Shown piece after piece: positions 27,118 through 37,398 of a DNA stretch of 64,000 nucleotides; position 1 is the stretch's first letter; each line of letters begins with the position of its first letter. The stretch spans positions 4,278,001 through 4,342,000 of the forward strand of contig CALNYT010000002.1 in the NCBI GenBank assembly GCA_942490885.1, written 5' to 3'. The notes below the pieces were generated by a model, which did no database searches, was not told the origin of the DNA, and saw nothing but the letters and a program-made list of their open reading frames with translations. The DNA is from Oceanirhabdus sp942490885 (lineage in GTDB: Bacteria > Bacillota > Clostridia > Clostridiales > Clostridiaceae). The translations under genes were made by a program, and so were the position numbers.

Positions 27118-27855
27118 CTAAATAGATTTCTTCATCTTCTTGTACATCATCTTATAAAAAGTTTTTGACAACACCTTATTTATGGGGTTTATTTTACATT
27201 TATAAAAATAATCGCTCTCAATCCATCCCTTTTTGCTCCAATATTCCTCATCATGTTTAAGCACCTTCTGAGCAAGGACTTTCTGAATACTGAACATCAT
27301 CAACATATTCAGAGAAGGTTTAAATGTTTTACTTCCCTTCTCAAGATTTATAATAAACTTTTGAATCTCATTTTCTGTCACCTTATCATCCAAATTCATC
27401 ACATTTCTTTTCACACATCCTGATGGGTATGCTCCCCACTCAACAGCAAGAAGATTCATATATTTCTCTGTTTCTTTTAAGCCTCCTCCTGAGGTAGTTG
27501 CTAAATTAAGCACTGGTTTTCCATAAATCTCAGTTCTGTGAAACCATTTACATGTTCTATCTGCAAATGTTTTAAGCCTTCCACAAATATTAAACATATA
27601 TACTGGTGTACTCATTACAATACCATCAGCTTCAACTAATTTATCCATTATAAACTTAGCATCATCATTTAGTGGACATTCTCCACCTCTAAGACATGTT
27701 TCACATCCAACACATTCCTTCACCTTATGTTTCATAAGATGTATAATTTCGAACTCATACCCCTTCCTCTTTAATATAAACTCTATATCTTTAAGCTTTT
27801 CTACAGTATTTCCATTCACCCTACTACTGCTTATTCCTATGATCTTCTTCCCCAA
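27118..27855 (-). CDS. flavodoxin-fold NADPH-dependent FMN reductase family protein
   Basis: 245 residues. GISSSRVNGNTVEKL is the phosphate-binding loop of the flavodoxin-like fold; CVGCETCLRGGECPLNDDA is the cysteine-rich insertion typical of iron-sulfur flavoproteins and related quinone reductases; TPVYMFNICGRLKTFADRTC completes the flavin site. The physiological substrate is unknown. TTG start with GGAGGGG upstream, 19 bp before larC, so the two probably form one transcript. Confidence 0.8.
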   Translation of the reverse strand: MGKKIIGISSSRVNGNTVEKLKDIEFILKRKGYEFEIIHLMKHKVKECVGCETCLRGGECPLNDDAKFIMDKLVEADGIVMSTPVYMFNICGRLKTFADRTCKWFHRTEIYGKPVLNLATTSGGGLKETEKYMNLLAVEWGAYPSGCVKRNVMNLDDKVTENEIQKFIINLEKGSKTFKPSLNMLMMFSIQKVLAQKVLKHDEEYWSKKGWIESDYFYKCKINPINKVLSKTFYKMMYKKMKKSI

Positions 27856-27891
27856 TTTAACCCCTCCTTGTTGTATTTTATCGAATGTTTC

Positions 27892-29556
27892 TTAATTAAG
27901 TATTTTTAAAAAAGAACTATATAGATTGATATACGATTTTCCTGATCCTGATAACATATCTAAAGGCGTAACTGACATTCTAAAAACATCTTCATATCTA
28001 GTACCATTCCCATCCTTTAAAGTAGTTCCTGTAAAGTTATGAATTATATAGTCTCTTTCTTCCCATCTTCCAATATACATAACTTCGTGTCCATTCATAA
28101 AAAGTAAATCTCCTGGTTCAAGTTCCGAAATTTTCTCGTATCTACTCTCTGTATCCAACCCATTAAGATTTGTACTACTTCCATATGAAACTTCTTGCTC
28201 ATCAGTATTCCTTGGAAGATATATTCCCATAGTTCTATATATACCCATCATTGTACTTGAGCAATCTCTACCAACAGATTTATCCCCCCATGAATAATCT
28301 GTACCTAGAAGTTTAAACGCTTGTTTTATCACGTTTTCTCTTGTAGCTTGTAGGTATCCTTCTGAATAGTCAATGTTTTTTACATTTGCTTGAACTACCT
28401 TTAGGTTTCCATTTTCATCTCTTATTGGTATGGAGACATACACCCTTTCCATCTCCATGTCTTTATACCTAATTGGTAGTTTTACCCCCATTGAATAAAA
28501 ATATTTCTTTTCATTATACTCAACACTCACTCTATCCTGCGTAATCACAATAAAATCTTCTGCTTCAACAAACTTCTGTACCTCTCCCCTACTATCAAAA
28601 GCCACATGATCTCTTTTCATCCACCCTTTATAGTTTTGTCCCTGAACAAACAACCACTTTTCATCCAAGCTCTCATGTAAAACTACTACTCCTTCACCAG
28701 CTTCAAATGCCGTTTCTTGTATCCTATCAAATCTATCCCCTTTTACTTTATGAAACTCAACATCAGTAGGAAATGCTCTAACATCACTTCTTGTGATAAC
28801 GATTCCATACCTTAGCTCTGTTTGATCACTAATCTTATCAATGTTTGAATTTTTAATTACCTCATCATAAAACCAATCTTTAAGTTCCATTCCCTCTTCA
28901 TTGTACATAATTCTTTCTGGAATTTTATATCCATTTATCATTTTAATAATCTCATCTCTATTTATTGATTCTCTTAAAGAATATAAATCAAACATAGTAT
29001 CTACATTCTTGACATTTGCAGTATTAATCATCTCTATATCATTATGAACATTTTTATCCTTTATGTTATCTATCCAAAATTCATTCTTAAGCATTTCCCC
29101 TTCTACTTCATAATGTTTAAATATGTTATTTTCTAAACTTACACCTTTCATCTCTAGTGTCTCCACATTGAACTTAACTACTACTTCCTTATCAAGAGAC
29201 AAAAAACCATCCTTAGATGTTTTTACTTCACTAGAAATTATTACATAATACGCTCCTCTTATATATCCATCACTTGGCGGATATATAAGAATATTCTTAT
29301 TACTCTTATCCCCATATTTAACTTTTATTCCTGAAACAGCTTCTTGTCCTTCTTTATCTTTAAATACCCCAATATGCTTAAGCGACTCTTCTGATATTGG
29401 AACATTAAATGTAACCTTCCAAACCTTGTCACTATCATAGAATCCTTGCTTTATAATGAAATCACTATGAATCGCTTGTACACCTTCTCCAGTAACTAAT
29501 AGCACACATAATAATATAATCCCTATCTTGCCAAGTTTTTTATAAAACCCTCTCAT
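27892..29556 (-). CDS. secreted NlpC/P60-family cell-wall hydrolase with SH3-like domain
   Basis: 554 residues. A signal peptide spans residues 1-29 (IGIILLCVLLVTGEGVQA). An Ig-like region follows (VWKVTFNVPISEESL), then an SH3-type segment around residue 250-340 (WLFVQGQNYKGWMKRDHVAF), and a C-terminal NlpC/P60 domain with catalytic Cys in RDCSSTMMG and His in GHEVMYIG and IIHNF. It likely cleaves gamma-D-Glu-diaminopimelate or a related peptide bond in murein. ATG with GATGAGG upstream. Confidence 0.85.
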   Translation of the reverse strand: MRGFYKKLGKIGIILLCVLLVTGEGVQAIHSDFIIKQGFYDSDKVWKVTFNVPISEESLKHIGVFKDKEGQEAVSGIKVKYGDKSNKNILIYPPSDGYIRGAYYVIISSEVKTSKDGFLSLDKEVVVKFNVETLEMKGVSLENNIFKHYEVEGEMLKNEFWIDNIKDKNVHNDIEMINTANVKNVDTMFDLYSLRESINRDEIIKMINGYKIPERIMYNEEGMELKDWFYDEVIKNSNIDKISDQTELRYGIVITRSDVRAFPTDVEFHKVKGDRFDRIQETAFEAGEGVVVLHESLDEKWLFVQGQNYKGWMKRDHVAFDSRGEVQKFVEAEDFIVITQDRVSVEYNEKKYFYSMGVKLPIRYKDMEMERVYVSIPIRDENGNLKVVQANVKNIDYSEGYLQATRENVIKQAFKLLGTDYSWGDKSVGRDCSSTMMGIYRTMGIYLPRNTDEQEVSYGSSTNLNGLDTESRYEKISELEPGDLLFMNGHEVMYIGRWEERDYIIHNFTGTTLKDGNGTRYEDVFRMSVTPLDMLSGSGKSYINLYSSFLKILN

Positions 29557-29676
29557 AACAATACCTCATCTGATAAAATTTGCCTCTATTTATATTTTAC
29601 AATACTTCTTCTTTAAGGCATATATTATTTTTATTTGTTAATAATTTATTTAGAACCAAACCCCATGCAAAAAGAA

Positions 29677-29932
29677 ATTGAGAATTGTGAATGGAGAATT
29701 GAGAATGATTGATGTTTCTGCTTAAGCAGAAACTACATCGTTATTGTTCTTTAGATCACAATAAGGTTTTACTCATTTTATAATAAAATATTATATTATA
29801 TTATATTTTAAATACAATATTTCAACTAAATTAAACAAGCAAAGTCCTATTATTTCTTTACCAATAAAATATAGGTTCTGACCTTAGTCAGAACCCTCCA
29901 TCATTTCAATTCTCAATTTTCAATTCTCAATT
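29677..29932. repeat. modular fold-back repeat, copy R6 (near full length)
   Basis: Outer arms ATTGAGAATTGTGAATGGAG and CAATTCTCAATTTTCAATTC are complementary. Inside are the hairpin GTTTCTGCTTAAGCAGAAAC, TTATTGTTCTTTAGATCACA, an ACTCATTTTATAATAAAATA module, and GGTTCTGACCTTAGTCAGAACC. It fills the space before the next gene's 3' end, stopping 12 bp from the stop codon at 29944. Confidence 0.7.
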
Positions 29933-29943
29933 AATCTTTTAAA

Positions 29944-31137
29944 TCATACGCTTTTTTGAATTTCATTTTCATTATGAATCTCAACAACTTCTCTATACAA
30001 ATTACTTACTGTCTTACCAAAGTGTTTTGATGATAACGGTTCTATCTCATCATATGCTTTCTGAGCAATTGCACTTCCAATACCTTTATCATTTAATATC
30101 TTCTTAAGAATTTCTGAAAGTTCATGATTTTCTTTGAATATAAATCCATTCTTCTCATGTTTCAATATCTCTTCTAAGTTCTTATCGTATTTAGCTATAA
30201 CAGGTACTTTAGCCGCCATTGCCTCTGAGAATGTCAATCCTTGAGTTTCAGTTACTGATGCACTAACAAAAACATCGCCAAGTTGATAATATTTGCCCAC
30301 ATCTTTCCATGGTTTCTCACCTGCAAAAATTATATAATCAGATATTGATAATTTTTCGGCTAACTCTTTTAATTCATCAAGAGCCGGTCCATCACCTACA
30401 ATAAGCATTCTTATATTATTATCCTCATCTATTAATGTTTTCACAGCATTGATTACAACTTCAATACTCTTCTCTCTTGCAATTCTACCTATGAAAAGAA
30501 CAACTTTATTCTCCTTACTTAATCCTAGTTCTGCCCTTAATACGTCCCCCTCTTCACTACTATGATTTTCCCTTTTAAAAGGCTCTAAATCAATTCCAGT
30601 AGGAATAACCTCAACAAAATCATGCTTTAATCCATATTCCTCTAACTTATCCTTAACCTTAGATGTAGGTACAATAACAGCATTACACTCTTTGCAATAT
30701 GCTTTACTAACTCTCTTAGCAAAACCGGCTGCCGGCTTCAGCATTGATGTTGGAGCAATATAATGTACATAATCCTCATACATTGTATGATAAGTATGTA
30801 TCACAGGTATTCCCAACCTTTTAGCAACGATTCTTCCAAATAAACCTATACTGAATTCAGTTTGAGTATGAATTAAATCTAAATCAAGTTTCTTAATTAT
30901 TTTCCATATTTTAGTAGAATATATGCTACCTACTCTCTGTGTCTTTAGTGGAAGAAACGGAATACTTGGAAGTCTTAAAATATTTTCCTCTTCCTCTACT
31001 TTAAGGTCTGGGTGTTTTACAGTTACAATAGTAACATTATGCCCTAACTCCTCTAATTCTTTTTTCAAAATTTTTGTGGACGTAACTACACCACTTATTA
31101 CTGGTGTGTATGAATCCGTAAATATGCCAATATTCAT
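29944..31137 (-). CDS. GT4-family glycosyltransferase, glycolipid-type
   Basis: 397 residues opening MNIGIFTDSYTPVISGVVTS, the acceptor-site signature of diacylglycerol glucosyltransferase-like GT4 enzymes; donor-site residues lie in VSASVTETQGLTFSEAMAAK. Family members transfer glucose or a similar sugar to diacylglycerol at the membrane. Third gene of a three-gene operon with a flippase-like protein and another GT4 enzyme. The precise lipid cannot be read from sequence. Confidence 0.85.
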   Translation of the reverse strand: MNIGIFTDSYTPVISGVVTSTKILKKELEELGHNVTIVTVKHPDLKVEEEENILRLPSIPFLPLKTQRVGSIYSTKIWKIIKKLDLDLIHTQTEFSIGLFGRIVAKRLGIPVIHTYHTMYEDYVHYIAPTSMLKPAAGFAKRVSKAYCKECNAVIVPTSKVKDKLEEYGLKHDFVEVIPTGIDLEPFKRENHSSEEGDVLRAELGLSKENKVVLFIGRIAREKSIEVVINAVKTLIDEDNNIRMLIVGDGPALDELKELAEKLSISDYIIFAGEKPWKDVGKYYQLGDVFVSASVTETQGLTFSEAMAAKVPVIAKYDKNLEEILKHEKNGFIFKENHELSEILKKILNDKGIGSAIAQKAYDEIEPLSSKHFGKTVSNLYREVVEIHNENEIQKSV

Positions 31138-31184
31138 AATACTCCCGCTCTCTTTCTTAGGCCTATTCTATAAATTCGCCTTAA

Positions 31185-32201
31185 TTATTTTGCCTCCAAA
31201 AGTCCCTTTGCATATGATGTTCTCATAACTACTATTGCTCCAAATACTAAACAAGAATAGAACGTGACTATTCTCCAAATTAAGATTCCAGTAAGTATAT
31301 TTTGCTCCTGGAAGAATAACTGAAAGAACATATAGAAGCCACCTTCTGCTCCACCTGAAGCTCCTGGTAATGGTATGAATGCAGTCAACATCATAACAAA
31401 TGAATTAGCCGCAATCATATTTATCAATTGTACATTTCCACCTTCAAAGCTATAATATACAAAATAAGGTATAGCGAAAAAAACAGTAAGCTGAAGAGTT
31501 GTGTATATAATAGCTCTTACTATTACCTTTTTATTTTTCTTAAGAATTATAATATTATGGTGAAATTTTTCTATCTGTTCCTCAACTTTTCTTTCCATAT
31601 TCTCAACATTCTTCACAATCTTAAGTTTGTTTAATAATTTATTTAAGAAACTGAAACAAGAATGTGTAACCCTTTTATATTTAGAAAACACAATTAATAC
31701 AATTATTACTCCTGTATTTATCAAAAATCCTATCATGCTCAAATAAAAAGTATTTTTGAGTTTTCCCTGAAAAAAGGGAGCCTTCCATACAATAAGTACA
31801 ATAGAATATACTGTAAGTACAGATTGATATATTATATATTTCATCATTAAAATAGATCCAGCTTGCCCTGCTCCTATTCCTTCTTTTGATAATGCAAAAA
31901 GTTGCGCTGGCTGTCCTCCACTAGCAAATGGGGTTATAGAGTTAAAAAATTGCCCTATCATTGTCACCTTAAATGACTTTTTCAAACTATTTATTTGTGT
32001 CAATGAGTTCATTATTATCTGTAAAATTTTACTCTCTAGAATCCAATAAAAAAACATACATAAAAAAGCGCCAATTATCCATCCAAATTTTATGGAAGCT
32101 AACTGATCTATAAGACTTCCCCAACCTTTTGTGAGTGAAATAAATCCAACAAGAACAAGCCCCGATGTTACTCCTATTATTAGGTTAATCTTGTTTTTCA
32201 T
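31185..32201 (-). CDS. LPG-synthase-TM/UPF0104-type flippase-like membrane protein
   Basis: 338 residues with about eight membrane helices and the family motifs FNSITPFASGGQPAQLFAL and IPLPGASGGAEGGFYMFF. These match the N-terminal flippase-like domain of MprF and stand-alone UPF0104 proteins. Placed between two glycosyltransferases (TAATG overlap with the first), it probably moves or organises the glycolipid they make. Transport has not been shown for stand-alone members. Confidence 0.8.
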   Translation of the reverse strand: MKNKINLIIGVTSGLVLVGFISLTKGWGSLIDQLASIKFGWIIGAFLCMFFYWILESKILQIIMNSLTQINSLKKSFKVTMIGQFFNSITPFASGGQPAQLFALSKEGIGAGQAGSILMMKYIIYQSVLTVYSIVLIVWKAPFFQGKLKNTFYLSMIGFLINTGVIIVLIVFSKYKRVTHSCFSFLNKLLNKLKIVKNVENMERKVEEQIEKFHHNIIILKKNKKVIVRAIIYTTLQLTVFFAIPYFVYYSFEGGNVQLINMIAANSFVMMLTAFIPLPGASGGAEGGFYMFFQLFFQEQNILTGILIWRIVTFYSCLVFGAIVVMRTSYAKGLLEAK

Positions 32202-33235
32202 TAATTTCCTCCTTTTAATGAGTCCATAGTCATGTCATAAAACTTTTTCCAAAGTTTAGTTACATTTTCCTCACTATAATAGTATGCCCCTTCCTTAGAC
32301 TTTTCCACATAAAAATCATTAAACTCACAATCTTCTTTTAACCTTTCGATAATATCAATAAATTCGTCATCTGTATTACCTTTAGCATAATAATCGAAAA
32401 GAATATTTTTATACACATCAAGATCTCTAAGAAGTATTGGCGTGTTTGTATTCATAGCTTCTAAAATTGCCATTGGGAATAATTCATTATAAGATGGCAT
32501 AAAATACACATCACACATATTAAAAAGATCATTCATTTTTTCCCTATCAACTATTCCTGTGAAAAGAACGTTATCAGGTGGATTATCAACTACAACCTTT
32601 AACTCCTTATAACCATCCGTGATATTACCAAAAGAAAATCCTCCAGCCCAAACAAACTGTATTTCAGGCATTCTTTTAGCTATATTTACAAAATCCATTA
32701 CTCCTTTTCTTGTTTGCACCTGTCCTGCAGATAGGACAACAAATTTATCTTTAGATATTTTATACTCTGCTCTTATAGCATCTTTTTTCTCTTGCTCAAC
32801 TTCGTAGAATCTTTGCTTTGAAACAAAATTTGGTATGTATAATATTTTTTCTCTATCTAAACCATGATTTACTAATTTAGGTATAAAATTTGGATTAACT
32901 GTTACTAAGTAATCCATTTTTTTATAAAAATTAATTATATATTTGAAAAATACTTTTTCTGCAAATCGTGGTAGTTTTAAGCTCCCCTTTATTGTTTCTG
33001 GAATAAAATGTACATATCCAACTGTTTTTCCATTAGATTTTGCAAAAGGAATTCCTAAATAATATTTTAAATCTATCGTATGATAATGGGTTATTTCTGC
33101 TTTTTTTAACTTATTAATATTTACATCATAATCTTTTAAATTATTCTTAACTAGATTCACTTGCTCTATATATGCAGATCCAACACCCTGCCCTTTTACC
33201 TTATCTGCTGATGAAAACATATTTATTGTAGGCAT
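32201..33235 (-). CDS. GT4-family glycosyltransferase
   Basis: 344 residues opening MPTINMFSSADKVKGQGVGS, an acceptor-site variant seen in glycolipid glycosyltransferases. HYHTIDLKYYL and YVHFIPETIKGSLKLP follow, with the donor block YNELFPMAILEAMNTNTPIL near residue 260. First gene of the operon. It likely adds a sugar in series with the enzyme at 29944-31137. ATG with GGAG upstream. Confidence 0.83.
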   Translation of the reverse strand: MPTINMFSSADKVKGQGVGSAYIEQVNLVKNNLKDYDVNINKLKKAEITHYHTIDLKYYLGIPFAKSNGKTVGYVHFIPETIKGSLKLPRFAEKVFFKYIINFYKKMDYLVTVNPNFIPKLVNHGLDREKILYIPNFVSKQRFYEVEQEKKDAIRAEYKISKDKFVVLSAGQVQTRKGVMDFVNIAKRMPEIQFVWAGGFSFGNITDGYKELKVVVDNPPDNVLFTGIVDREKMNDLFNMCDVYFMPSYNELFPMAILEAMNTNTPILLRDLDVYKNILFDYYAKGNTDDEFIDIIERLKEDCEFNDFYVEKSKEGAYYYSEENVTKLWKKFYDMTMDSLKGGN

Positions 33236-33511
33236 AAAACCACTCCAATCTTACCTTTTATTATTTCTATCTTTAATATTTCTATCTTTTATCATCCTAT
33301 AAAAATTATAAATCTTAAAGATGAATAAATCTTTAATTAAACCTTAAACTTTCCTTAAATATTTAATTATTCCAATATACCAGGATTTATATACTAATTT
33401 AACCCTCCAAAATAAAAATATAATTCTAAATCTTTCTTATGTGAATATATATTAATTAAAGTTTTATAAAAGCTTAAAGAGTTTCAAACTCAATTATTAG
33501 GGGGAGAATTT

Positions 33512-34663
33512 ATGTTTAAAAAAATTACTACTATTCTTTTATTAATTTTTGTTGTTTTCTCATTCAGTTCACTAACATCATGTGGTAAAGAGAACAATGG
33601 AAGTAAAAATGCTGAAAAAAAAGCGTATAAAATTGGTATAATGACTGGAACTGTAACTCAAAATGAAGAAGAGTACAGAGCTGCTGAAAGAGTAAAAGCA
33701 AAATATGGAGATATGATAATCCTTCAGACATCTCCTGACGACTTCATGAAAGAACAGGAAGTTACCATTTCTAATGTCTTGTCTATGGCATCTGATCAAG
33801 CTGTTAAAGCAATAATTATTTGTCAAGCTATACCTGGAACCTCTGCAGCTATTGATAAAGCAAGAGAAATGAGAGATGATATCTTATTTATCGTAGGTGT
33901 TCCTGGCGAAGACCCTGACATGATAGCTTCAAAAGCTGATATCGTTCTTCAAGCAGATGAGCTTGGAATGGGTACAACAATTGTTGAACAAGCAAAAAAG
34001 CAAGGTGCTAAAACTTTAGTTCACTATTCATTCCCAAGACATATGTCTTATCAACTTCTTTCCATGAGAAGAGATATTTTAAAAGAAAACTGTGAAAAAT
34101 CTGGACTTGAGTTTGTAGATGCTACCGCTCCAGATCCAACTGGAGATGCTGGTGTTCCAGGTGCTCAACAATTCATACTTGAAGATGTACCAAGAAAAGT
34201 TGCTGAATACGGTAAAGATACTGCATTCTTCTCTACAAACTGTTCAATGCAAGAGCCACTTATAAAATCAGCTCTTATAGAAGGTGCTATTTATCCTCAA
34301 CCTTGTTGCCCTAGCCCATATCATGGCTTCCCAGGAGCTTTAGGAATTGCAATTCCAGAGGATAAACAAGGGGATATCCCATATGCAGTTGAACAAATTA
34401 AATCTAAAATCGCCGAATACGATGGTACAGGAAGATTCTCTACTTGGCCAGTACCTATAAATATGATGTTTATAGAATCTGGTGCAGAGTATGCTATAGC
34501 ATATCTTGAAGGAAACACTGATGGAAAGAATGATTCTGAAAAGTTAACAGAATTATTCAAGGATTATGCTGAAAATGATATAACAATGACAACTTATACA
34601 AACAGTGAAGGAAATGAATTAAATAACATGTATTTAATCCTTCTTGATTATCTAACATTCTAA
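33512..34663 (+). CDS. DUF3798-type substrate-binding lipoprotein of an ABC importer
   Basis: 383 residues. A lipoprotein signal with lipobox LTSCG puts Cys at about residue 27. The mature part YKIGIMTGTVTQNEEEYRAA, SPDDFMKEQEVTISNV and CQAIPGTSAAIDKAREM fits a periplasmic-binding-protein fold as annotated in DUF3798. CSMQEPLIKSALIEGAIYPQ and CCPSPYHGFPGALGI look like ligand-pocket loops. GGGGGAG precedes the ATG. The ligand is unknown. The downstream ATPase and permeases complete a four-gene importer. Confidence 0.82.
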   Translation: MFKKITTILLLIFVVFSFSSLTSCGKENNGSKNAEKKAYKIGIMTGTVTQNEEEYRAAERVKAKYGDMIILQTSPDDFMKEQEVTISNVLSMASDQAVKAIIICQAIPGTSAAIDKAREMRDDILFIVGVPGEDPDMIASKADIVLQADELGMGTTIVEQAKKQGAKTLVHYSFPRHMSYQLLSMRRDILKENCEKSGLEFVDATAPDPTGDAGVPGAQQFILEDVPRKVAEYGKDTAFFSTNCSMQEPLIKSALIEGAIYPQPCCPSPYHGFPGALGIAIPEDKQGDIPYAVEQIKSKIAEYDGTGRFSTWPVPINMMFIESGAEYAIAYLEGNTDGKNDSEKLTELFKDYAENDITMTTYTNSEGNELNNMYLILLDYLTF

Positions 34664-34688
34664 AGAAGTTAAGAAATGTAATAACTTA

Positions 34689-34707
34689 GGCAGGATAATA
34701 TCCTGCC
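34689..34707 (+). promoter_or_regulatory. intercistronic hairpin GGCAGGATAATATCCTGCC
   Basis: A perfect 7-bp stem with a 5-nt loop between the lipoprotein gene and its ATPase. It is followed by only three T residues, so it probably lets the binding protein be made in excess by stabilising the upstream message or by partial termination. Confidence 0.5.
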
Positions 34708-34733
34708 TCTTTGAAAAGGAGGTTAAATAACCC

Positions 34734-36350
34734 ATGAGTGAATATGTATTGCAGATGGATAATATATCAAAATTCTATGGTGAAAATCAAGTTTTAAAAG
34801 ATATAACTTTGAAAATAAAACCTGGAGAAATCCATGCGCTTATAGGAGAAAATGGCGCTGGTAAATCTACTCTTATGAACATACTCTTTGGAATGCCCGT
34901 AATAAATTCAACTGGTGGATTCAAAGGAAAAATTCTAGTAGATGGTGAGGAAGTTAATATCTCTTCTCCTATGAAAGCAATGGATTACGGAATAGGTATG
35001 GTTCACCAAGAATTCATGTTAATGCCAGGTTTTACGGTTACTGAAAATATAAAACTTAATAGAGAACGAACGCAGGACAACCCTATAAGTAAATTATTAG
35101 GACCATCCCTTAAAACTTTGGACACTAAAAGAATGAAGGCGGAATCACAAAAAGCCTTAAATAAACTTGGAATGGATATTGACTGCTATTCCAAAATAGC
35201 TGGGTTACCTATAGGACATATGCAATTTGTTGAGATTGCTCGTGAAATTGATAAAGAGAACATAAAACTCTTGGTATTTGATGAGCCTACAGCGGTATTG
35301 ACAGAAACTGAAGCAGATATTTTATTGAAAGCCATGAAGAAGATAGCAAAATCAGGCATTGCAATAATATTCATATCTCATAGGTTAGATGAAATTAAAG
35401 AAATTGCAGATACTATAACAATACTTAGGGACGGTTCATTAATTTGTAGTGATGTATCAACGAACTTTACTACAAAAGATATGGCTGAGAAAATGGTTGG
35501 TCGTGCTCTTGATATATCTTATTCTTCAAATATAAGAAAAGAATTTAAGAACGCTGAAGTTATAATGGCTATTAAAGAATTAAAAGTTGATATGCCTGGT
35601 GAATCTGTTAAGAAGGTTGATCTTGATATATATAAGGGTGAAATTTTAGGGATTGGTGGTCTTGCTGGTCAAGGTAAAATAGGAATAGCCAATGGTCTCA
35701 TGGGACTATATCACAGTTCTGGTAAAGTAACATTTAAAGGAGAACCATTCACATTAAATTCTCCTCTATACTCTCTTAAGAATAACCTTGCATTTGTTTC
35801 AGAAGATAGACGTGGTGTAGGACTTCTTCTTGAGGATTCTATTGAAAACAACATTGCAATATCTGCAATGCAAATTAACAATAAATTTTTAATTGATCTT
35901 AAATTATTTAAATTAAATAATTGGAGGTCTATTCGAAGAAACGCCTTGAACTATATAAAGGATTTAGATATTCGCTGCAGCAGTCCTACTCAATTTAGCG
36001 GTCGTTTAAGTGGTGGAAATCAACAGAAGGTATGTATAGCTAGAGCCCTAACCCTCTCCCCTGATTTACTCCTTGTATCAGAACCAACACGTGGAATAGA
36101 TATAGGTGCTAAAAAATTAGTTCTTAATCTTCTAAAGGATCTTAACGAAAAATTTGGATTAACAATAATCATGACCTCCAGTGAGCTTTCAGAACTGAGA
36201 TCTATAAGTCATAGAATTGCAATTATATCTGAAGGACAGGTACAAGGTATACTCCATCCTGATTCAGATGACTATCAATTTGGACTACTTATGTCTGGAA
36301 AATCCTTAGATAATCTTAATCAGATTGATCAAAAGGAGTGTGAAAAATAA
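34734..36350 (+). CDS. ABC importer ATPase, tandem RbsA/YufO type
   Basis: 538 residues with two nucleotide-binding domains. The first has an intact Walker A (GENGAGKST) and Walker B (LLVFDEPTAVL) but no LSGGQ signature (LPIGHMQFVEIA instead). The second has LSGGNQQKVCIA but a degenerate Walker A (GGLAGQGKIGI). This asymmetry is normal for carbohydrate/nucleoside importers of the CUT2 type. AAAAGGAGG precedes the ATG, and the stop overlaps the first permease gene. Confidence 0.92.
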   Translation: MSEYVLQMDNISKFYGENQVLKDITLKIKPGEIHALIGENGAGKSTLMNILFGMPVINSTGGFKGKILVDGEEVNISSPMKAMDYGIGMVHQEFMLMPGFTVTENIKLNRERTQDNPISKLLGPSLKTLDTKRMKAESQKALNKLGMDIDCYSKIAGLPIGHMQFVEIAREIDKENIKLLVFDEPTAVLTETEADILLKAMKKIAKSGIAIIFISHRLDEIKEIADTITILRDGSLICSDVSTNFTTKDMAEKMVGRALDISYSSNIRKEFKNAEVIMAIKELKVDMPGESVKKVDLDIYKGEILGIGGLAGQGKIGIANGLMGLYHSSGKVTFKGEPFTLNSPLYSLKNNLAFVSEDRRGVGLLLEDSIENNIAISAMQINNKFLIDLKLFKLNNWRSIRRNALNYIKDLDIRCSSPTQFSGRLSGGNQQKVCIARALTLSPDLLLVSEPTRGIDIGAKKLVLNLLKDLNEKFGLTIIMTSSELSELRSISHRIAIISEGQVQGILHPDSDDYQFGLLMSGKSLDNLNQIDQKECEK

Positions 36351-37396
36351 TGACTACTACTATTAATTCTATTTATAAAAAACTAGGACTTCCAAGAATA
36401 ATCATAATAAGTTTATTGGTTTTTGTTTATATATTAGCATACATCTTAAAAATACCTTTCTTTGGACTATTTGAAAGTCATCTAGTTCGTATGGGCATGA
36501 ATGGTATATTAGTTCTTGCCATGGCTCCAGCTATAATATCTGGTATCGGAATGAATTTTGGACTGCCACTTGGTATTGTATGCGGACTTATTGGTGGTTT
36601 AGTCTCCTTAGAACTTAATTTAAAAGGATTTGTAGCATTTTTCGTAGCAATCTTAATTGCTATCCCACTAGCTGGTCTCACAGGCCTCTTATATGGAAAA
36701 CTTCTAAATAAAGTTAAAGGATCAGAGATGATGGTTGCAACCTATACTGGATTCGCTATAACCTCATTGATGTGCATAGTTTGGCTTATACTTCCTTTCA
36801 ATAATCCTTTATTAAAATGGCCTATTGGTAAAGGGTTAAGGACAACAATATCACTTGTTGATTTTGGACTTGATAAATTATTAAATAATTGGTTATCCTT
36901 CTCAGTATTTGATTGGTTCAATTTCCCAACTGGGTTGATATTATTCTTCCTCTTAATGTGCTTATTCATGTGGATCTTCTTCAATACTAAAACTGGAAGA
37001 TCAATGAAAGCTGCAGGAAGTAACCCAAAATTTGCAGCAGCAACAGGTATAAATGTAAATAAACAAAGAATATTAGGTACAATACTTTCAACTATCCTTG
37101 GTGCCATGGGTATTATCGTATATGCTCAAAGCTACGGATTTTTCCAACTGTATAAATCACCACTGATGATGGCATTCCCTGCTGTTGCAGGAATATTAAT
37201 AGGGGGAGCCTCCTCCTCAAAAGCAAAGATATCTCAGGTTATTCTAGGAGCCTTCATTTTCCAAGGTTTGTTAGTTGTCTCCCTTCCTGTTGCAAATAAA
37301 CTCATACCAGAGGGAAATTTATCTGAGGTAATGAGAGTTATTATTCAATATGGAATAATACTCTATGCCTTAACAAAAGCAGGAGGAGATAAATAG
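36350..37396 (+). CDS. ABC importer permease 1 (BPD_transp_2 family)
   Basis: 348 residues with about nine membrane helices. The EAA-like coupling segment AAGSNPKFAAATGINVNKQR precedes the last helices, and IISGIGMNFGLPLGIVCGL is conserved between the two permeases. The TAATG overlap with the ATPase gene indicates coupling. It forms the membrane channel with the next gene product. Confidence 0.9.
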   Translation: MTTTINSIYKKLGLPRIIIISLLVFVYILAYILKIPFFGLFESHLVRMGMNGILVLAMAPAIISGIGMNFGLPLGIVCGLIGGLVSLELNLKGFVAFFVAILIAIPLAGLTGLLYGKLLNKVKGSEMMVATYTGFAITSLMCIVWLILPFNNPLLKWPIGKGLRTTISLVDFGLDKLLNNWLSFSVFDWFNFPTGLILFFLLMCLFMWIFFNTKTGRSMKAAGSNPKFAAATGINVNKQRILGTILSTILGAMGIIVYAQSYGFFQLYKSPLMMAFPAVAGILIGGASSSKAKISQVILGAFIFQGLLVVSLPVANKLIPEGNLSEVMRVIIQYGIILYALTKAGGDK

Positions 37397-37398
37397 TT

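Noticed and set aside
36478..37107. Minus-strand frames within the permease genes
   Set aside because: They are antisense shadows of well-conserved membrane-protein genes with no start signals.
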